A stretch of DNA of 64,000 nt from Symsagittifera roscoffensis (Eukaryota; Xenacoelomorpha; Acoela; Convolutidae). Positions within the stretch are counted from its first letter, which is position 1; every line of letters begins with the position of its first letter. Both the position numbers and the translations under genes were made by a program. Location: contig NC_087062.1 in NCBI RefSeq assembly GCF_963678635.1, positions 26,682,833 to 26,746,832 of the forward strand. Direction: 5' to 3'. Positions 11,467 through 26,386 of this stretch are shown here, one piece after another. The notes under the pieces were generated by a model, which saw nothing but the letters and a program-made list of their open reading frames with translations, was not told where the DNA came from and did no database searches.

Positions 11467-14400
11467 AAAGCTCTGATTCAAAATTTAGGCCCGGAAGCAT
11501 TTCGGAACAAAGAGCTAGGGTTTGTTCAAGGTCTTTCACTTCAACAGAGCTTGTAGCTAGGTAAGATGGAAAAAGTTTAATGAGATGCACTGCTTGTAGG
11601 GTTGCATCAGCAGAACCCACCTTCAAGTCTTATATTAGAAAAACAAGAAACGGCAAATACAGTTTTTGCCGATAAAAGGCCTCTGCTGACGGATGACCGT
11701 TTTTCTGCTCGTCGTCGTCTGAGATCCAGCTCAACTGGACCAACTCTTTTACATTTCATATGACACTGATGAAAGAAACTGAACCAAAACATTCTCGGAA
11801 CTGAAGACTGCCCATAAAATTGAAGCACTTTTGTGTTTTGAGAAATGGTACTTGCAAGGCAACACTTGAGGTCCTTGCTTCTCCAAGAACATAGTTCAGA
11901 GTGTGCATGGACACCAAAAACTCTGTGTGAGTTAGAGATGACAGAAAATTTAATCCGAAGCAGAATGGTCACCTGGCCAATGACTGATCTCGTCTATTGT
12001 CTGAGTAACTCTCTAGACCCACCGAGTGTAAATAAGCTTCAGTATAACTGTCTTCTCACTGTTTGGTAACAGCCTTCTGAATCTGTTATAGAAGCAGTTA
12101 GATCGTTTTGCTGAGCATCCCAGAAAAGTTTTGCTTCAGAGTGGTTTTCGTCATCAGACTGAAGAAATTGGCAGTGGGAAAAACTTTTTTCAGCCTGTGA
12201 ACTTAGAGCTAAGCAGGCCGACTGTAAATGGGACAGAGAGGCTCTTCTGCTCTGTATGAAGGTCTTTCTTTGGGTAAGGTTCCGGGTGAGGTTCCGGAGA
12301 GGGAGGTTTTTGCTTTCTTCTGGAAGAATGACCGCATTTTCTTCCCAGGTGTGATGGTCGTTTTGGCATTTTGGTATCGATATCATGAAGTTATAATGAC
12401 AGTATGGAGTGTAGTAGGATTTTGAATGAAAAGATTCTGCTTAAAATTGGCGTTGTGTATACCGATTTTTGACTGGTGTTGTCATTTAATCCCTCAATTT
12501 AAGGTGTGAAAGGCGTTCAACATTTGAGGCATCAAACTGAGATTTAAATTGTTCGTTTTCAAAAAGCGTTTTTCAAGTTTCCGGCTTGACAGGTATCCGT
12601 CAAAAGGACATGTCTTGTAATTGGATGCATGGCAACCTTTGATAGGGCACCGATGGCGCTTATGAGAAAACTGGATTTTGTTCTTGAAAACTGTATAGAG
12701 TAAAAGTGTAACCGCAGAGGGGAATCTTTGGTAAAAAGTTCGAGCTCAAAAAAAATGAGGTGCAATGCACCCATTTCCAAAAGCAAAACTTTTCAATAGT
12801 TTTGCAGTATCAAGTTTTCAGCTAAAAAACAATCAATTCTGCTACGCAAACTCAAACTAGAAGAAAAAAATTGGCATAATTTTTTGAAAAAACTGGCTTA
12901 AAAATTCGAATTTTGAAATTTTTTTGAGGCATCAACTGAGTCCAAAATATGTATGTTGACACACAGATCTAATCGACACAAATCTCGAACGACCAGATCC
13001 GAAAACAGTCTTAAGAACACCAATCTTAAGATTTCAGCTAGTGGGAAAACCAAATGCCTTCAAATTAGGTTGATAGCAAGTTTATCATTTTTCAAAGCTC
13101 TCTTAGACAACACCAGGCCGTCTTTGCTTATTAAAGTTTGCACAGCCGGTAGATTGCTTAAATTCAAAAAGTCAATTCTTTTCCCATCTCTGAATCATCA
13201 ATAGACAGGATTTGAGTGAATTTTAACCGTAAGCTGATTTTTCTCCACGGCACTCGACTAGTTGATAGCTCGTCTCTAGGCAATTCGGTTACGGAAGCTA
13301 TGTTCATAGTTACGGGAATCGCATCAGATGTCTCCTTGGTCTAGATTTTCAACCACTTTTAGGTGACCAAGCAGCTCAGAAACGACCACAACTGGGATCG
13401 AAATCAAAATTTATGACTCCATGTATCCAAGAATAATCCACACCTTTTTTGTGGTCTTCAGCTGCATGTGGTCGTCAACTGCATGTGGTCTTCAGGGACT
13501 CTTGTATAACCCTACTTAGGAGAAAAACGTTGCCTACCTAGTCATATCCAATAAAAATTGAGAGGAGAGATGACATTACGGATACAATGGGGCCATGTTG
13601 ATGCGTTAAAAATGCATTAGCATTCTCTTTGAAGCTTGAGTAGTGTTCAGATCCAAAAGAGATAGCTCTCTGGAAATTGCGACAGTTCCCATTTCATGAA
13701 AGCCAGTTTCTTATAGGAAGAAAAAATATTAAGTCTAATGTCACTCCAAAGGCTCAGCGCGAAAGAAAAAGAAATTTACGCTTTTTGTGGCAATACGAAC
13801 ATGTTGATACTACTGAATCGGTCACTCTTTCGCGCAAAAAAAAGTTCCTTCAGGGGCGGTTCTATATAATCCTGAGTGTTTGGTTTTTTGGGGCAACCAA
13901 ACACTTCAGACCAAACACTCGAAAAAAAAAATTTCGAGCTCTCCGATGCCGCAAAAGACCTATTTTACCAAAAAAAAATGCGTTTTCTTGCCGTGCTGCC
14001 CCTCCTCAAAAAATAGTTTGTTTCTGATGAAATCGAATTCCTGAGGAAAGAAGGGGTCGTCCTAATCCTGCATTCTAATTTCGTCCTAGATACCGTGAAT
14101 GGAAATCAGACGACGTTAACATATATAACGTATCAAAACACTTCAGCTGTGATATGAGCAACAATGAGAGCTTCCAAAAAAGATTACCAGTGGCACAGAA
14201 AAAGAATTCGAAATGTTTTGGTCTTCGAAAGCAATTTTTGACGAATAAAGCACAGTTCTTTTGACGAATAGATGAAGAATACATGTTTTAAAAAAATTTA
14301 CAAAAAAAACAAGTTTGCTGCCAGGTGAAGCACAACTCCATAAAAAAAATATTCTTATAAAATGATATGCTAACAAAAAGCAGTTTTTATAATACCACTC

Positions 14401-14950
14401 CCTAATGGATTTTATACCACCAATGAGCTTTGAAAGAACATTTTGAACAACAAGTTTGTTCTATAAATTATTTCGAGCTAGAGGTTTGCTGCCCTCAGCT
14501 TTCTATTCTGACATCATTGATTTTTTAAAATTTCAAAAGAAAGAAAACGTATAGACTTTGTTTAAAATTTTTGTGACATCTGATTCACGGCCAAGTTTGT
14601 CCAAATTTGATAAAAAAAACAAACTTGAGCTTTCACGAGTTTTGTTTGAGATTTATCAAATTCGCCGAAAAAACCATCCGTTGTGCTATAGTTCCAAACA
14701 GCCACTTCCACTGCAAACAGCAGATGCAACAGTGTTTTTGTGTAGTTGTTGCGTGTGATAGCTTAAAGATATAAATGGTCAACATAAAATTTGGCTGGCA
14801 CTTCCGTTGAAAAAATTTGGAAGGAATGATTTCGTGTTTTGGTCAATACCGGATGATTCAAATAAATTGTTTTCAGTATGCTGCAAACAGTAGCGTGGGT
14901 AGACATGTTCCAAAGGGGGCGGTTTCACGTTTCTACAAAAACCGTAAATG

Positions 14951-15204
14951 TCAGTTCTTTCTTGAAGCCAACTCGCTTGATGATTTCATCAAGGTCAAAA
15001 ATTTCTTCTTTATGGATATACAAAAAAGAGCCAGCGATGATAGCCGGTTTTCACTCATGGTTGATCTCAAGTATGCTTTGAAAAAATTTAACTCAGAAAA
15101 ATATCGCTCGGCCGTGCAGACAGTGATCGGGAAGCTGGCATAATTTTGTATCAGGGCGTACATCGTGGGCATTAGAGTTTTTGAGCATTGGCCTATGGTT
15201 TTTT
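14951..15204 (-). pseudogene. hAT transposase C-terminal fragment, array copy 2
   Basis: Same peptide as the copy at 11213, with the same upstream in-frame stop. Identity of the disabling mutation shows that the gene was dead before the array expanded. Confidence 0.75.
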
Positions 15205-18200
15205 AAAGCTCTGATTCAAAATTTAGGCCCGGAAGCATTTCGGAACAAAGAGCTAGGGTTTGTTCAAGGTCTTTCACTTCAACAGAGCTTGTAGCTAGGT
15301 AAGATGGAAAAAGTTTAATGAGATGCACTGCTTGTAGGGTTGCATCAGCAGAACCCACCTTCAAGTCTTATATTAGAAAAACAAGAAACGGCAAATACAG
15401 TTTTTGCCGATAAAAGGCCTCTGCTGACGGATGACCGTTTTTCTGCTCGTCGTCGTCTGAGATCCAGCTCAACTGGACCAACTCTTTTACATTTCATATG
15501 ACACTGATGAAAGAAACTGAACCAAAACATTCTCGGAACTGAAGACTGCCCATAAAATTGAAGCACTTTTGTGTTTTGAGAAATGGTACTTGCAAGGCAA
15601 CACTTGAGGTCCTTGCTTCTCCAAGAACATAGTTCAGAGTGTGCATGGACACCAAAAACTCTGTGTGAGTTAGAGATGACAGAAAATTTAATCCGAAGCA
15701 GAATGGTCACCTGGCCAATGGCTGATCTCGTCTATTGTCTGAGTAACTCTCTAGACCCACCGAGTGTAAATAAGCTTCAGTATAACTGTCTTCTCACTGT
15801 TTGGTAACAGCCTTCTGAATCTGTTATAGAAGCAGTTAGATCGTTTTGCTGAGCATCCCAGAAAAGTTTTGCTTCAGAGTGGTTTTCGTCATCAGACTGA
15901 AGAAATTGGCAGTGGGAAAAACTTTTTTCAGCCTGTGAACTTAGAGCTAAGCAGGCCGACTGTAAATGGGACAGAGAGGCTCTTCTGCTCTGTATGAAGG
16001 TCTTTCTTTGGGTAAGGTTCCGGGTGAGGTTCCGGAGAGGGAGGTTTTTGCTTTCTTCTGGAAGAATGACCGCATTTTCTTCCCAGGTGTGATGGTCGTT
16101 TTGGCATTTTGGTATCGATATCATGAAGTTATAATGACAGTATGGAGTGTAGTAGGATTTTGAATGAAAAGATTCTGCTTAAAATTGGCGTTGTGTATAC
16201 CGATTTTTGACTGGTGTTGTCATTTAATCCCTCAATTTAAGGTGTGAAAGGCGTTCAACATTTGAGGCATCAAACTGAGATTTAAATTGTTCGTTTTCAA
16301 AAAGCGTTTTTCAAGTTTCCGGCTTGACAGGTATCCGTCAAAAGGACATGTCTTGTAATTGGATGCATGGCAACCTTTGATAGGGCACCGATGGCGCTTA
16401 TGAGAAAACTGGATTTTGTTCTTGAAAACTGTATAGAGTAAAAGTGTAACCGCAGAGGGGAATCTTTGGTAAAAAGTTCGAGCTCAAAAAAAATGAGGTG
16501 CAATGCACCCATTTCCAAAAGCAAAACTTTTCAATAGTTTTGCAGTATCAAGTTTTCAGCTAAAAAACAATCAATTCTGCTACGCAAACTCAAACTAGAA
16601 GAAAAAAATTGGCATAATTTTTTGAAAAAACTGGCTTAAAAATTCGAATTTTGAAATTTTTTTGAGGCATCAACTGAGTCCAAAACACAAATCTCGAACG
16701 ACCAGATCCGAAAACAGTCTTAAGAACACCAATCTTAAGATTTCAGCTAGTGGGAAAACCAAATGCCTTCAAATTAGGTTGATAGCAAGTTTATCATTTT
16801 TCAAAGCTCTCTTAGACAACACCAGGCCGTCTTTGCTTATTAAAGTTTGCACAGCCGGTAGATTGCTTAAATTCAAAAAGTCAATTCTTTTCCCATCTCT
16901 GAATCATCAATAGACAGGATTTGAGTGAATTTTAACCGTAAGCTGATTTTTCTCCACGGCACTCGACTAGTTGATAGCTCGTCTCTAGGCAATTCGGTTA
17001 CGGAAGCTCTGTTCTTAGTTACGGGAATCGCATCAGATGTCTCCTTGGTCTAGATTTTCAACCACGTTTAGGTAACCAAGCAGCTCAGAAACGACCACAA
17101 CTGGGATCGAAATCAAAATTTATGACTCCATGTATCCAAGAATAATCCACACCTTTTTTGTGGTCTTCAGCTGCATGTGGTCGTCAACTGCATGTGGTCT
17201 TCAGGGACTCTTGTATAACCCTACTTAGGAGAAAAACGTTGCCTACCTAGTCATATCCAATAAAAATTGAGAGGAGAGATGACATTACGGATACAATGGG
17301 GCCATGTTGATGCGTTAAAAATGCATTAGCATTCTCTTTGAAGCTTGAGTAGTGTTCAGATCCAAAAGAGATAGCTCTCTGGAAATTGCGACAGTTCCCA
17401 TTTCATGAACGCCAGTTTCTTATAGGAAGAAAAAATATTAAGTCTAATGTCACTCCAAAGGCTCAGCGCGAAAGAAAAAGAAATTTACGCTTTTTGTGGC
17501 AATACGAACATGTTGATACTACTGAATCGGTCACTCTTTCGCGCAAAAAAAAGTTCCTTCAGGGGCGGTTCTATATAATCCTGAGTGTTTGGTTTTTTGG
17601 GGCAACCAAACACTTCAGACCAAACACTCGAAAAAAAAAATTTCGAGCTCTCCGATGCCGCAAAAGACCTATTTTACCAAAAAAAAATGCGTTTTCTTGC
17701 CGTGCTGCCCCTCCTCAAAAAATAGTTTGTTTCTGATGAAATCGAATTCCTGAGGAAAGAAGGGGTCGTCCTAATCCTGCATTCTAATTTCGTCCTAGAT
17801 ACCGTGAATGGAAATCAGACGACGTTAACATATATAACGTATCAAAACACTTCAGCTGTGATATGAGCAACAATGAGAGCTTCCAAAAAAGATTACCAGT
17901 GGCACAGAAAAAGAATTCGAAATGTTTTGGTCTTCGAAAGCAATTTTTGACGAATAAAGCACAGTTCTTTTGACGAATAGATGAAGAATACATGTTTTAA
18001 AAAAATTTACAAAAAAAACAAGTTTGCTGCCAGGTGAAGCACAACTCCATAAAAAAAATTTTCTTATAAAATGATATGCTAACAAAAAGCAGTTTTTATA
18101 ATACCACTCCCTAATGGATTTTATACCACCAATGAGCTTTGAAAGAACATTTTGAACAACAAGTTTGTTCTATAAATTATTTCGAGCTAGAGGTTTGCTG

Positions 18201-18659
18201 CCCTCAGCTTTCTATTCTGACATCATTGATTTTTTAAAATTTCAAAAGAAAGAAAACGTATAGACTTTGTTTAAAATTTTTGTGACATCTGATTCACGGC
18301 CAAGTTTGTCCAAATTTGATAAAAAAAACAAACTTGAGCTTTCACGAGTTTTGTTTGAGATTTATCAAATTCGCCGAAAAAACCATCCGTTGTGCTATAG
18401 TTCCAAACAGCCACTTCCACTGCAAACAGCAGATGCAACAGTGTTTTTGTGTAGTTGTTGCGTGTGATAGCTTAAAGATATAAATGGTCAACATAAAATT
18501 TGGCTGGCACTTCCGTTGAAAAAATTTGGAAGGAATGATTTCGTGTTTTGGTCAATACCGGATGATTCAAATAAATTGTTTTCAGTATGCTGCAAACAGT
18601 AGCGTGGGTAGACATGTTCCAAAGGGGGCGGTTTCACGTTTCTACAAAAACCGTAAATG

Positions 18660-18913
18660 TCAGTTCTTTCTTGAAGCCAACTCGCTTGATGATTTCATCA
18701 AGGTCAAAAATTTCTTCTTTATGGATATACAAAAAAGAGCCAGCGATGATAGCCGGTTTTCACTCATGGTTGATCTCAAGTATGCTTTGAAAAAATTTAA
18801 CTCAGAAAAATATCGCTCGGCCGTGCAGACAGTGATCGGGAAGCTGGCATAATTTTGTATCAGGGCGTACATCGTGGGCATTAGAGTTTTTGAGCATTGG
18901 CCTATGGTTTTTT
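18660..18913 (-). pseudogene. hAT transposase C-terminal fragment, array copy 3
   Basis: Identical 73-residue hATC fragment and identical upstream stop to copies 1 and 2. Confidence 0.75.
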
Positions 18914-21900
18914 AAAGCTCTGATTCAAAATTTAGGCCCGGAAGCATTTCGGAACAAAGAGCTAGGGTTTGTTCAAGGTCTTTCACTTCAACAGAGCTTG
19001 TAGCTAGGTAAGATGGAAAAAGTTTAATGAGATGCACTGCTTGTAGGGTTGCATCAGCAGAACCCACCTTCAAGTCTTATATTAGAAAAACAAGAAACGG
19101 CAAATACAGTTTTTGCCGATAAAAGGCCTCTGCTGACGGATGACCGTTTTTCTGCTCGTCGTCGTCTGAGATCCAGCTCAACTGGACCAACTCTTTTACA
19201 TTTCATATGACACTGATGAAAGAAACTGAACCAAAACATTCTCGGAACTGAAGACTGCCCATAAAATTGAAGCACTTTTGTGTTTTGAGAAATGGTACTT
19301 GCAAGGCAACACTTGAGGTCCTTGCTTCTCCAAGAACATAGTTCAGAGTGTGCATGGACACCAAAAACTCTGTGTGAGTTAGAGATGACAGAAAATTTAA
19401 TCCGAAGCAGAATGGTCACCTGGCCAATGACTGATCTCGTCTATTGTCTGAGTAACTCTCTAGACCCACCGAGTGTAAATAAGCTTCAGTATAACTGTCT
19501 TCTCACTGTTTGGTAACAGCCTTCTGAATCTGTTATAGAAGCAGTTAGATCGTTTTGCTGAGCATCCCAGAAAAGTTTTGCTTCAGAGTGGTTTTCGTCA
19601 TCAGACTGAAGAAATTGGCAGTGGGAAAAACTTTTTTCAGCCTGTGAACTTAGAGCTAAGCAGGCCGACTGTAAATGGGACAGAGAGGCTCTTCTGCTCT
19701 GTATGAAGGTCTTTCTTTGGGTAAGGTTCCGGGTGAGGTTCCGGAGAGGGAGGTTTTTGCTTTCTTCTGGAAGAATGACCGCATTTTCTTCCCAGGTGTG
19801 ATGGTCGTTTTGGCATTTTGGTATCGATATCATGAAGTTATAATGACAGTATGGAGTGTAGTAGGATTTTGAATGAAAAGATTCTGCTTAAAATTGGCGT
19901 TGTGTATACCGATTTTTGACTGGTGTTGTCATTTAATCCCTCAATTTAAGGTGTGAAAGGCGTTCAACATTTGAGGCATCAAACTGAGATTTAAATTGTT
20001 CGTTTTCAAAAAGCGTTTTTCAAGTTTCCGGCTTGACAGGTATCCGTCAAAAGGACATGTCTTGTAATTGGATGCATGGCAACCTTTGATAGGGCACCGA
20101 TGGCGCTTATGAGAAAACTGGATTTTGTTCTTGAAAACTGTATAGAGTAAAAGTGTAACCGCAGAGGGGAATCTTTGGTAAAAAGTTCGAGCTCAAAAAA
20201 AATGAGGTGCAATGCACCCATTTCCAAAAGCAAAACTTTTCAATAGTTTTGCAGTATCAAGTTTTCAGCTAAAAAACAATCAATTCTGCTACGCAAACTC
20301 AAACTAGAAGAAAAAAATTGGCATAATTTTTTGAAAAAACTGGCTTAAAAATTCGAATTTTGAAATTTTTTTGAGGCATCAACTGAGTCCAAAATATGTA
20401 TGTTGACACACAGATCTAATCGACACAAATCTCGAACGACCAGATCCGAAAACAGTCTTAAGAACACCAATCTTAAGATTTCAGCTAGTGGGAAAACCAA
20501 ATGCCTTCAAATTAGGTTGATAGCAAGTTTATCATTTTTCAAAGCTCTCTTAGACAACACCAGGCCGTCTTTGCTTATTAAAGTTTGCACAGCCGGTAGA
20601 TTGCTTAAATTCAAAAAGTCAATTCTTTTCCCATCTCTGAATCATCAATAGACAGGATTTGAGTGAATTTTAACCGTAAGCTGATTTTTCTCCACGGCAC
20701 TCGACTAGTTGATAGCTCGTCTCTAGGCAATTCGGTTACGGAAGCTCTGTTCTTAGTTACGGGAATCGCATCAGATGTCTCCTTGGTCTAGATTTTCAAC
20801 CACTTTTAGGTGACCAAGCTGCTCAGATACGACCAAAACTGGGATCGAAATCAAAATTTATGACTCCATGTATCCAAGAATAATCCACACCTTTTTTGTG
20901 GTCTTCAGCTGCATGTGGTCGTCAACTGCATGTGGTCTTCAGGGACTCTTGTATAACCCTACTTAGGAGAAAAACGTTGCCTACCTAGTCATATCCAATA
21001 AAAATTGAGAGGAGAGATGACATTACGGATACAATGGGGCCATGTTGATGCGTTAAAAATGCATTAGCATTCTCTTTGAAGCTTGAGTAGTGTTCAGATC
21101 CAAAAGAGATAGCTCTCTGGAAATTGCGACAGTTCCCATTTCATGAACGCCAGTTTCTTATAGGAAGAAAAAATATTAAGTCTAATGTCACTCCAAAGGC
21201 TCAGCGCGAAAGAAAAAGAAATTTACGCTTTTTGTGGCAATACGAACATGTTGATACTACTGAATCGGTCACTCTTTCGCGCAAAAAAAAGTTCCTTCAG
21301 GGGCGGTTCTATATAATCCTGAGTGTTTGGTTTTTTGGGGCAACCAAACACTTCAGACCAAACACTCGAAAAAAAAAATTTCGAGCTCTCCGATGCCGCA
21401 AAAGACCTATTTTACCAAAAAAAAATGCGTTTTCTTGCCGTGCTGCCCCTCCTCAAAAAATAGTTTGTTTCTGATGAAATCGAATTCCTGAGGAAAGAAG
21501 GGGTCGTCCTAATCCTGCATTCTAATTTCGTCCTAGATACCGTGAATGGAAATCAGACGACGTTAACATATATAACGTATCAAAACACTTCAGCTGTGAT
21601 ATGAGCAACAATGAGAGCTTCCAAAAAAGATTACCAGTGGCACAGAAAAAGAATTCGAAATGTTTTGGTCTTCGAAAGCAATTTTTGACGAATAAAGCAC
21701 AGTTCTTTTGACGAATAGATGAAGAATACATGTTTTAAAAAAATTTACAAAAAAAACAAGTTTGCTGCCAGGTGAAGCACAACTCCATAAAAAAAATTTT
21801 CTTATAAAATGATATGCTAACAAAAAGCAGTTTTTATAATACCACTCCCTAATGGATTTTATACCACCAATGAGCTTTGAAAGAACATTTTGAACAACAA

Positions 21901-22397
21901 GTTTGTTCTATAAATTATTTCGAGCTAGAGGTTTGCTGCCCTCAGCTTTCTATTCTGACATCATTGCTTTTTTAAAATTTCAAAAGAAAGAAAACGTATA
22001 GACTTTGTTTAAAATTTTTGTGACATCTGATTCACGGCCAAGTTTGTCCAAATTTGATAAAAAAAACAAACTTGAGCTTTCACGAGTTTTGTTTGAGATT
22101 TATCAAATTCGCCGAAAAAACCATCCGTTGTGCTATAGTTCCAAACAGCCACTTCCACTGCAAACAGCAGATGCAACAGTGTTTTTGTGTAGTTGTTGCG
22201 TGTGATAGCTTAAAGATATAAATGGTCAACATAAAATTTGGCTGGCACTTCCGTTGAAAAAATTTGGAAGGAATGATTTCGTGTTTTGGTCAATACCGGA
22301 TGATTCAAATAAATTGTTTTCAGTATGCTGCAAACAGTAGCGTGGGTAGACATGTTCCAAAGGGGGCGGTTTCACGTTTCTACAAAAACCGTAAATG

Positions 22398-22651
22398 TCA
22401 GTTCTTTCTTGAAGCCAACTCGCTTGATGATTTCATCAAGGTCAAAAATTTCTTCTTTATGGATATACAAAAAAGAGCCAGCGATGATAGCCGGTTTTCA
22501 CTCATGGTTGATCTCAAGTATGCTTTGAAAAAATTTAACTCAGAAAAATATCGCTCGGCCGTGCAGACAGTGATCGGGAAGCTGGCATAATTTTGTATCA
22601 GGGCGTACATCGTGGGCATTAGAGTTTTTGAGCATTGGCCTATGGTTTTTT
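22398..22651 (-). pseudogene. hAT transposase C-terminal fragment, array copy 4
   Basis: Identical 73-residue hATC fragment and identical upstream stop to copies 1-3. Confidence 0.75.
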
Positions 22652-25600
22652 AAAGCTCTGATTCAAAATTTAGGCCCGGAAGCATTTCGGAACAAAGAGC
22701 TAGGGTTTGTTCAAGGTCTTTCACTTCAACAGAGCTTGTAGCTAGGTAAGATGGAAAAAGTTTAATGAGATGCACTGCTTGTAGGGTTGCATCAGCAGAA
22801 CCCACCTTCAAGTCTTATATTAGAAAAACAAGAAACGGCAAATACAGTTTTTGCCGATAAAAGGCCTCTGCTGACGGATGACCGTTTTTCTGCTCGTCGT
22901 CGTCTGAGATCCAGCTCAACTGGACCAACTCTTTTACATTTCATATGACACTGATGAAAGAAACTGAACCAAAACATTCTCGGAACTGAAGACTGCCCAT
23001 AAAATTGAAGCACTTTTGTGTTTTGAGAAATGGTACTTGCAAGGCAACACTTGAGGTCCTTGCTTCTCCAAGAACATAGTTCAGAGTGTGCATGGACACC
23101 AAAAACTCTGTGTGAGTTAGAGATGACAGAAAATTTAATCCGAAGCAGAATGGTCACCTGGCCAATGACTGATCTCGTCTATTGTCTGAGTAACTCTCTA
23201 GACCCACCGAGTGTAAATAAGCTTCAGTATAACTGTCTTCTCACTGTTTGGTAACAGCCTTCTGAATCTGTTATAGAAGCAGTTAGATCGTTTTGCTGAG
23301 CATCCCAGAAAAGTTTTGCTTCAGAGTGGTTTTCGTCATCAGACTGAAGAAATTGGCAGTGGGAAAAACTTTTTTCAGCCTGTGAACTTAGAGCTAAGCA
23401 GGCCGACTGTAAATGGGACAGAGAGGCTCTTCTGCTCTGTATGAAGGTCTTTCTTTGGGTAAGGTTCCGGGTGAGGTTCCGGAGAGGGAGGTTTTTGCTT
23501 TCTTCTGGAAGAATGACCGCATTTTCTTCCCAGGTGTGATGGTCGTTTTGGCATTTTGGTATCGATATCATGAAGTTATAATGACAGTATGGAGTGTAGT
23601 AGGATTTTGAATGAAAAGATTCTGCTTAAAATTGGCGTTGTGTATACCGATTTTTGACTGGTGTTGTCATTTAATCCCTCAATTTAAGGTGTGAAAGGCG
23701 TTCAACATTTGAGGCATCAAACTGAGATTTAAATTGTTCGTTTTCAAAAAGCGTTTTTCAAGTTTCCGGCTTGACAGGTATCCGTCAAAAGGACATGTCT
23801 TGTAATTGGATGCATGGCAACCTTTGATAGGGCACCGATGGCGCTTATGAGAAAACTGGATTTTGTTCTTGAAAACTGTATAGAGTAAAAGTGTAACCGC
23901 AGAGGGGAATCTTTGGTAAAAAGTTCGAGCTCAAAAAAAATGAGGTGCAATGCACCCATTTCCAAAAGCAAAACTTTTCAATAGTTTTGCAGTATCAAGT
24001 TTTCAGCTAAAAAACAATCAATTCTGCTACGCAAACTCAAACTAGAAGAAAAAAATTGGCATAATTTTTTGAAAAAACTGGCTTAAAAATTCGAATTTTG
24101 AAATTTTTTTGAGGCATCAACTGAGTCCAAAATATGTATGTTGACACACAGATCTAATCGACACAAATCTCGAACGACCAGATCCGAAAACAGTCTTAAG
24201 AACACCAATCTTAAGATTTCAGCTAGTGGGAAAACCAAATGCCTTCAAATTAGGTTGATAGCAAGTTTATCATTTTTCAAAGCTCTCTTAGACAACACCA
24301 GGCCGTCTTTGCTTATTAAAGTTTGCACAGCCGGTAGATTGCTTAAATTCAAAAAGTCAATTCTTTTCCCATCTCTGAATCATCAATAGACAGGATTTGA
24401 GTGAATTTTAACCGTAAGCTGATTTGTCTCCACGGCACTCGACTAGTTGATAGCTCGTCTCTAGGCAATTCGGATACGGAAGCTATGTTCATAGTTACGG
24501 GAATCGCATCAGATGTCTCCTTGGTCTAGATTTTCAACCACTTTTAGGTGACCAAGCTGCTCAGATACGACCAAAACTGGGATCGAAATCAAAATTTATG
24601 ACTCCATGTATCCAAGAATAATCTACACCTTTTTTGTGGTCTTCAGCTGCATGTGGTCGTCAACTGCATGTGGTCTTCAGGGACTCTTGTATAACCCTAC
24701 TTAGGAGAAAAACGTTGCCTACCTAGTCATATCCAATAAAAATTGAGAGGAGAGATGTCATTACGAATACAATGGGGCCATGTTGATGCGTTAAAAATGC
24801 ATTAGCATTCTCTTTGAAGCTTGAGTAGTGTTCAGATCCAAAAGAGATAGCTCTCTGGAAATTGCGACAGTTCCCATTTCATGAACGCCAGTTTCTTATA
24901 GGAAGAAAAAATATTAAGTCTAATGTCACTCCAAAGGCTCAGCGCGAAAGAAAAAGAAATTTACGCTTTTTGTGGCAATACGAACATGTTGATACTACTG
25001 AATCGGTCACTCTTTCGCGCAAAAAAAAGTTCCTTCAGGGGCGGTTCTATATAATCCTGAGTGTTTGGTTTTTTGGGGCAACCAAACACTTCAGACCAAA
25101 CACTCGAAAAAAAAAATTTCGAGCTCTCCGATGCCGCAAAAGACCTATTTTACCAAAAAAAATGCGTTTTCTTGCCGTGCTGCCCCTCCTCAAAAAATAG
25201 TTTGTTTCTGATGAAATCGAATTCCTGAGGAAAGAAGGGGTCGTCCTAATCCTGCATTCTAATTTCGTCCTAGATACCGTGAATGGAAATCAGACGACGT
25301 TAACATATATAACGTATCAAAACACTTCAGCTGTGATATGAGCAACAATGAGAGCTTCCAAAAAAGATTACCAGTGGCACAGAAAAAGAATTCGAAATGT
25401 TTTGGTCTTCGAAAGCAATTTTTGACGAATAAAGCACAGTTCTTTTGACGAATAGATGAAGAATACATGTTTTAAAAAAATTTACAAAAAAAACAAGTTT
25501 GCTGCCAGGTGAAGCACAACTCCATAAAAAAAATTTTCTTATAAAATGATATGCTAACAAAAAGCAGTTTTTATAATACCACTCCCTAATGGATTTTATA

Positions 25601-26171
25601 CCACCAATGAGCTTTGAAAGAACATTTTGAACAACAAGTTTGTTCTATAAATTATTTCGAGCTAGAGGTTTGCTGCCCTCAGCTTTCTATTCTGACATCA
25701 TTGGTTTTTTAAAAATTCAAAAGAAAGAAAACGTATAGACTTTGTTTATAATTTTGTGACATCTGATTCACGGCCAAGTTTGTCCAAATTTGATAAAAAA
25801 ACAAACTTGAGCTTTCACGAGTTTTGCTTGAGATTTATCAAATTCGCCGAAAAAACCATCCGTTGTGCTATAGTTCCAACCAGCCACTTCCACTGCAAAC
25901 AGCAGATGCAACAGTGTTTCTGTGTTGTTGTTGCGTGTGATAGCTTAAAGATATAAATGATCATCATAAAATTTGGTTGGCACTTCCGTTGAAAAAAGTT
26001 GGAAGGAATGATTTCGTGTTTTGGTTACTACCGGATGATTCAAATAATTTGTTTTCAGTATGCTGCAAACTGTAGCGTGGGTAGACATGTTCCAACGGGG
26101 GCGGTTTCACGTGTCTACAAAAACCGTAAATGTCAGTTCTTTCTTGAAGCCAACTCGCTTGATGATTTCAT

Positions 26172-26386
26172 CTAGGTCAAAAATTTCTTTTTTATGGATA
26201 TACAAAAAAGAGCCAGCGATGATAGCCGGTTTTCACTCATGGTTGATCTCAAGTATGCTTTGAAAAGTTTTAACACAGAAAAATATCGCTCGGCCGTGCA
26301 GACAGTGATCGGGAAGCTGGCATAATTTTGTATCAGGGCGTACATCGTGGGCATTAGAGTTTTTGAGCATTGGCCTATGGTTTTTT
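26172..26386 (-). pseudogene. hAT transposase C-terminal fragment, diverged array copy 5
   Basis: The same hATC domain, but with substitutions (for example SVLKLFK in place of SELNFFK) and a new stop that removes the last 13 residues. It is the most diverged copy, consistent with the divergence of the rest of this unit's right half. Confidence 0.7.
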
